Positions 11,979 through 12,004 of a stretch of 12,004 bases of DNA are shown here, one piece after another. This stretch comes from JBFMFR01 sp040752025 (GTDB taxonomy: Bacteria; Chloroflexota; Anaerolineae; Anaerolineales; UBA4823), in assembly GCA_040752025.1 (NCBI GenBank), contig JBFMFR010000084.1:1-12004 (forward strand), read 5' to 3'. Numbering within the stretch: position 1 is the stretch's first letter; every line of letters begins with the position of its first letter. Below the pieces are notes generated by a model. The model ran no database searches. It was not told the origin of the DNA and worked only from the letters and a program-made list of their open reading frames with translations. Both the position numbers and the translations under genes were made by a program.

Positions 11979-12004
11979 GCAACAAAGTGCGCAGAGCAGC
12001 CAGA

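Overview
The window looks like chromosomal DNA of a GC-rich bacterium, most likely from the Chloroflexota (Anaerolineae-like). That placement is inference. It rests on a lipoprotein with a long Thr/Pro/Ser linker, promoters of the GGTAtAAT/GGTAaAAT type (some leaving almost no leader), and AT-richer gaps full of several families of short dispersed repeats. No rRNA, tRNA or CRISPR array was seen.

Layout. 1-507: the 3' end of an IS5-type transposase, then a gene-poor stretch with hairpins, a dispersed repeat and a promoter. 508-1308: a secreted lipoprotein with a C-terminal beta-sandwich domain. 1389-1778 and 1969-2553 (minus strand): an XRE-type regulator and an NTF2/SnoaL-like protein. 2554-4180: a repeat pair, then a near-consensus promoter whose spacer holds a GAAC-N4-GTTC palindrome of the Gram-positive LexA type. 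It drives a two-gene unit: a winged-helix, Cys-rich protein resembling replication initiators, and a small protein with a LuxR-type HTH behind a possible ribbon-helix-helix. 4193-4435 (minus): a small unknown protein. 4436-4952: a repeat-rich gap ending in three tandem 58-bp units that run to within 28 bp of the next gene. 4953-5666: a DinB-like protein with a TPR-like tail. 5700-6431 (minus): a membrane-anchored SH3b protein, divergent from a TetR regulator (6549-7118) that appears to be translated from a leaderless GTG. 7356-8789: a complete cytoplasmic GH13 alpha-amylase-family enzyme. 8987-9889: a two-TM coiled-coil protein. 10003-10221: a 72-aa helical protein. 10223-11492 (minus): an autoregulated tetR plus DUF998 membrane-protein operon. 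11493-12004: a gene-poor end with one doubtful small ORF.

How it fits together. Most genes are separate units with their own promoter or ribosome binding site. The clearest functional groups are: the possibly SOS-controlled initiator-like/LuxR pair, which could be a relic or part of an integrated element; the first TetR, with matching operator-like palindromes in its own promoter and just past its stop codon; and the second TetR, whose operator overlaps its predicted transcription start and which is tightly coupled to a DUF998 gene. I found no complete new multi-gene system. The most unusual items are the LexA-box-controlled pair, the two matched TetR sites with a leaderless start, and the 58-bp tandem array.
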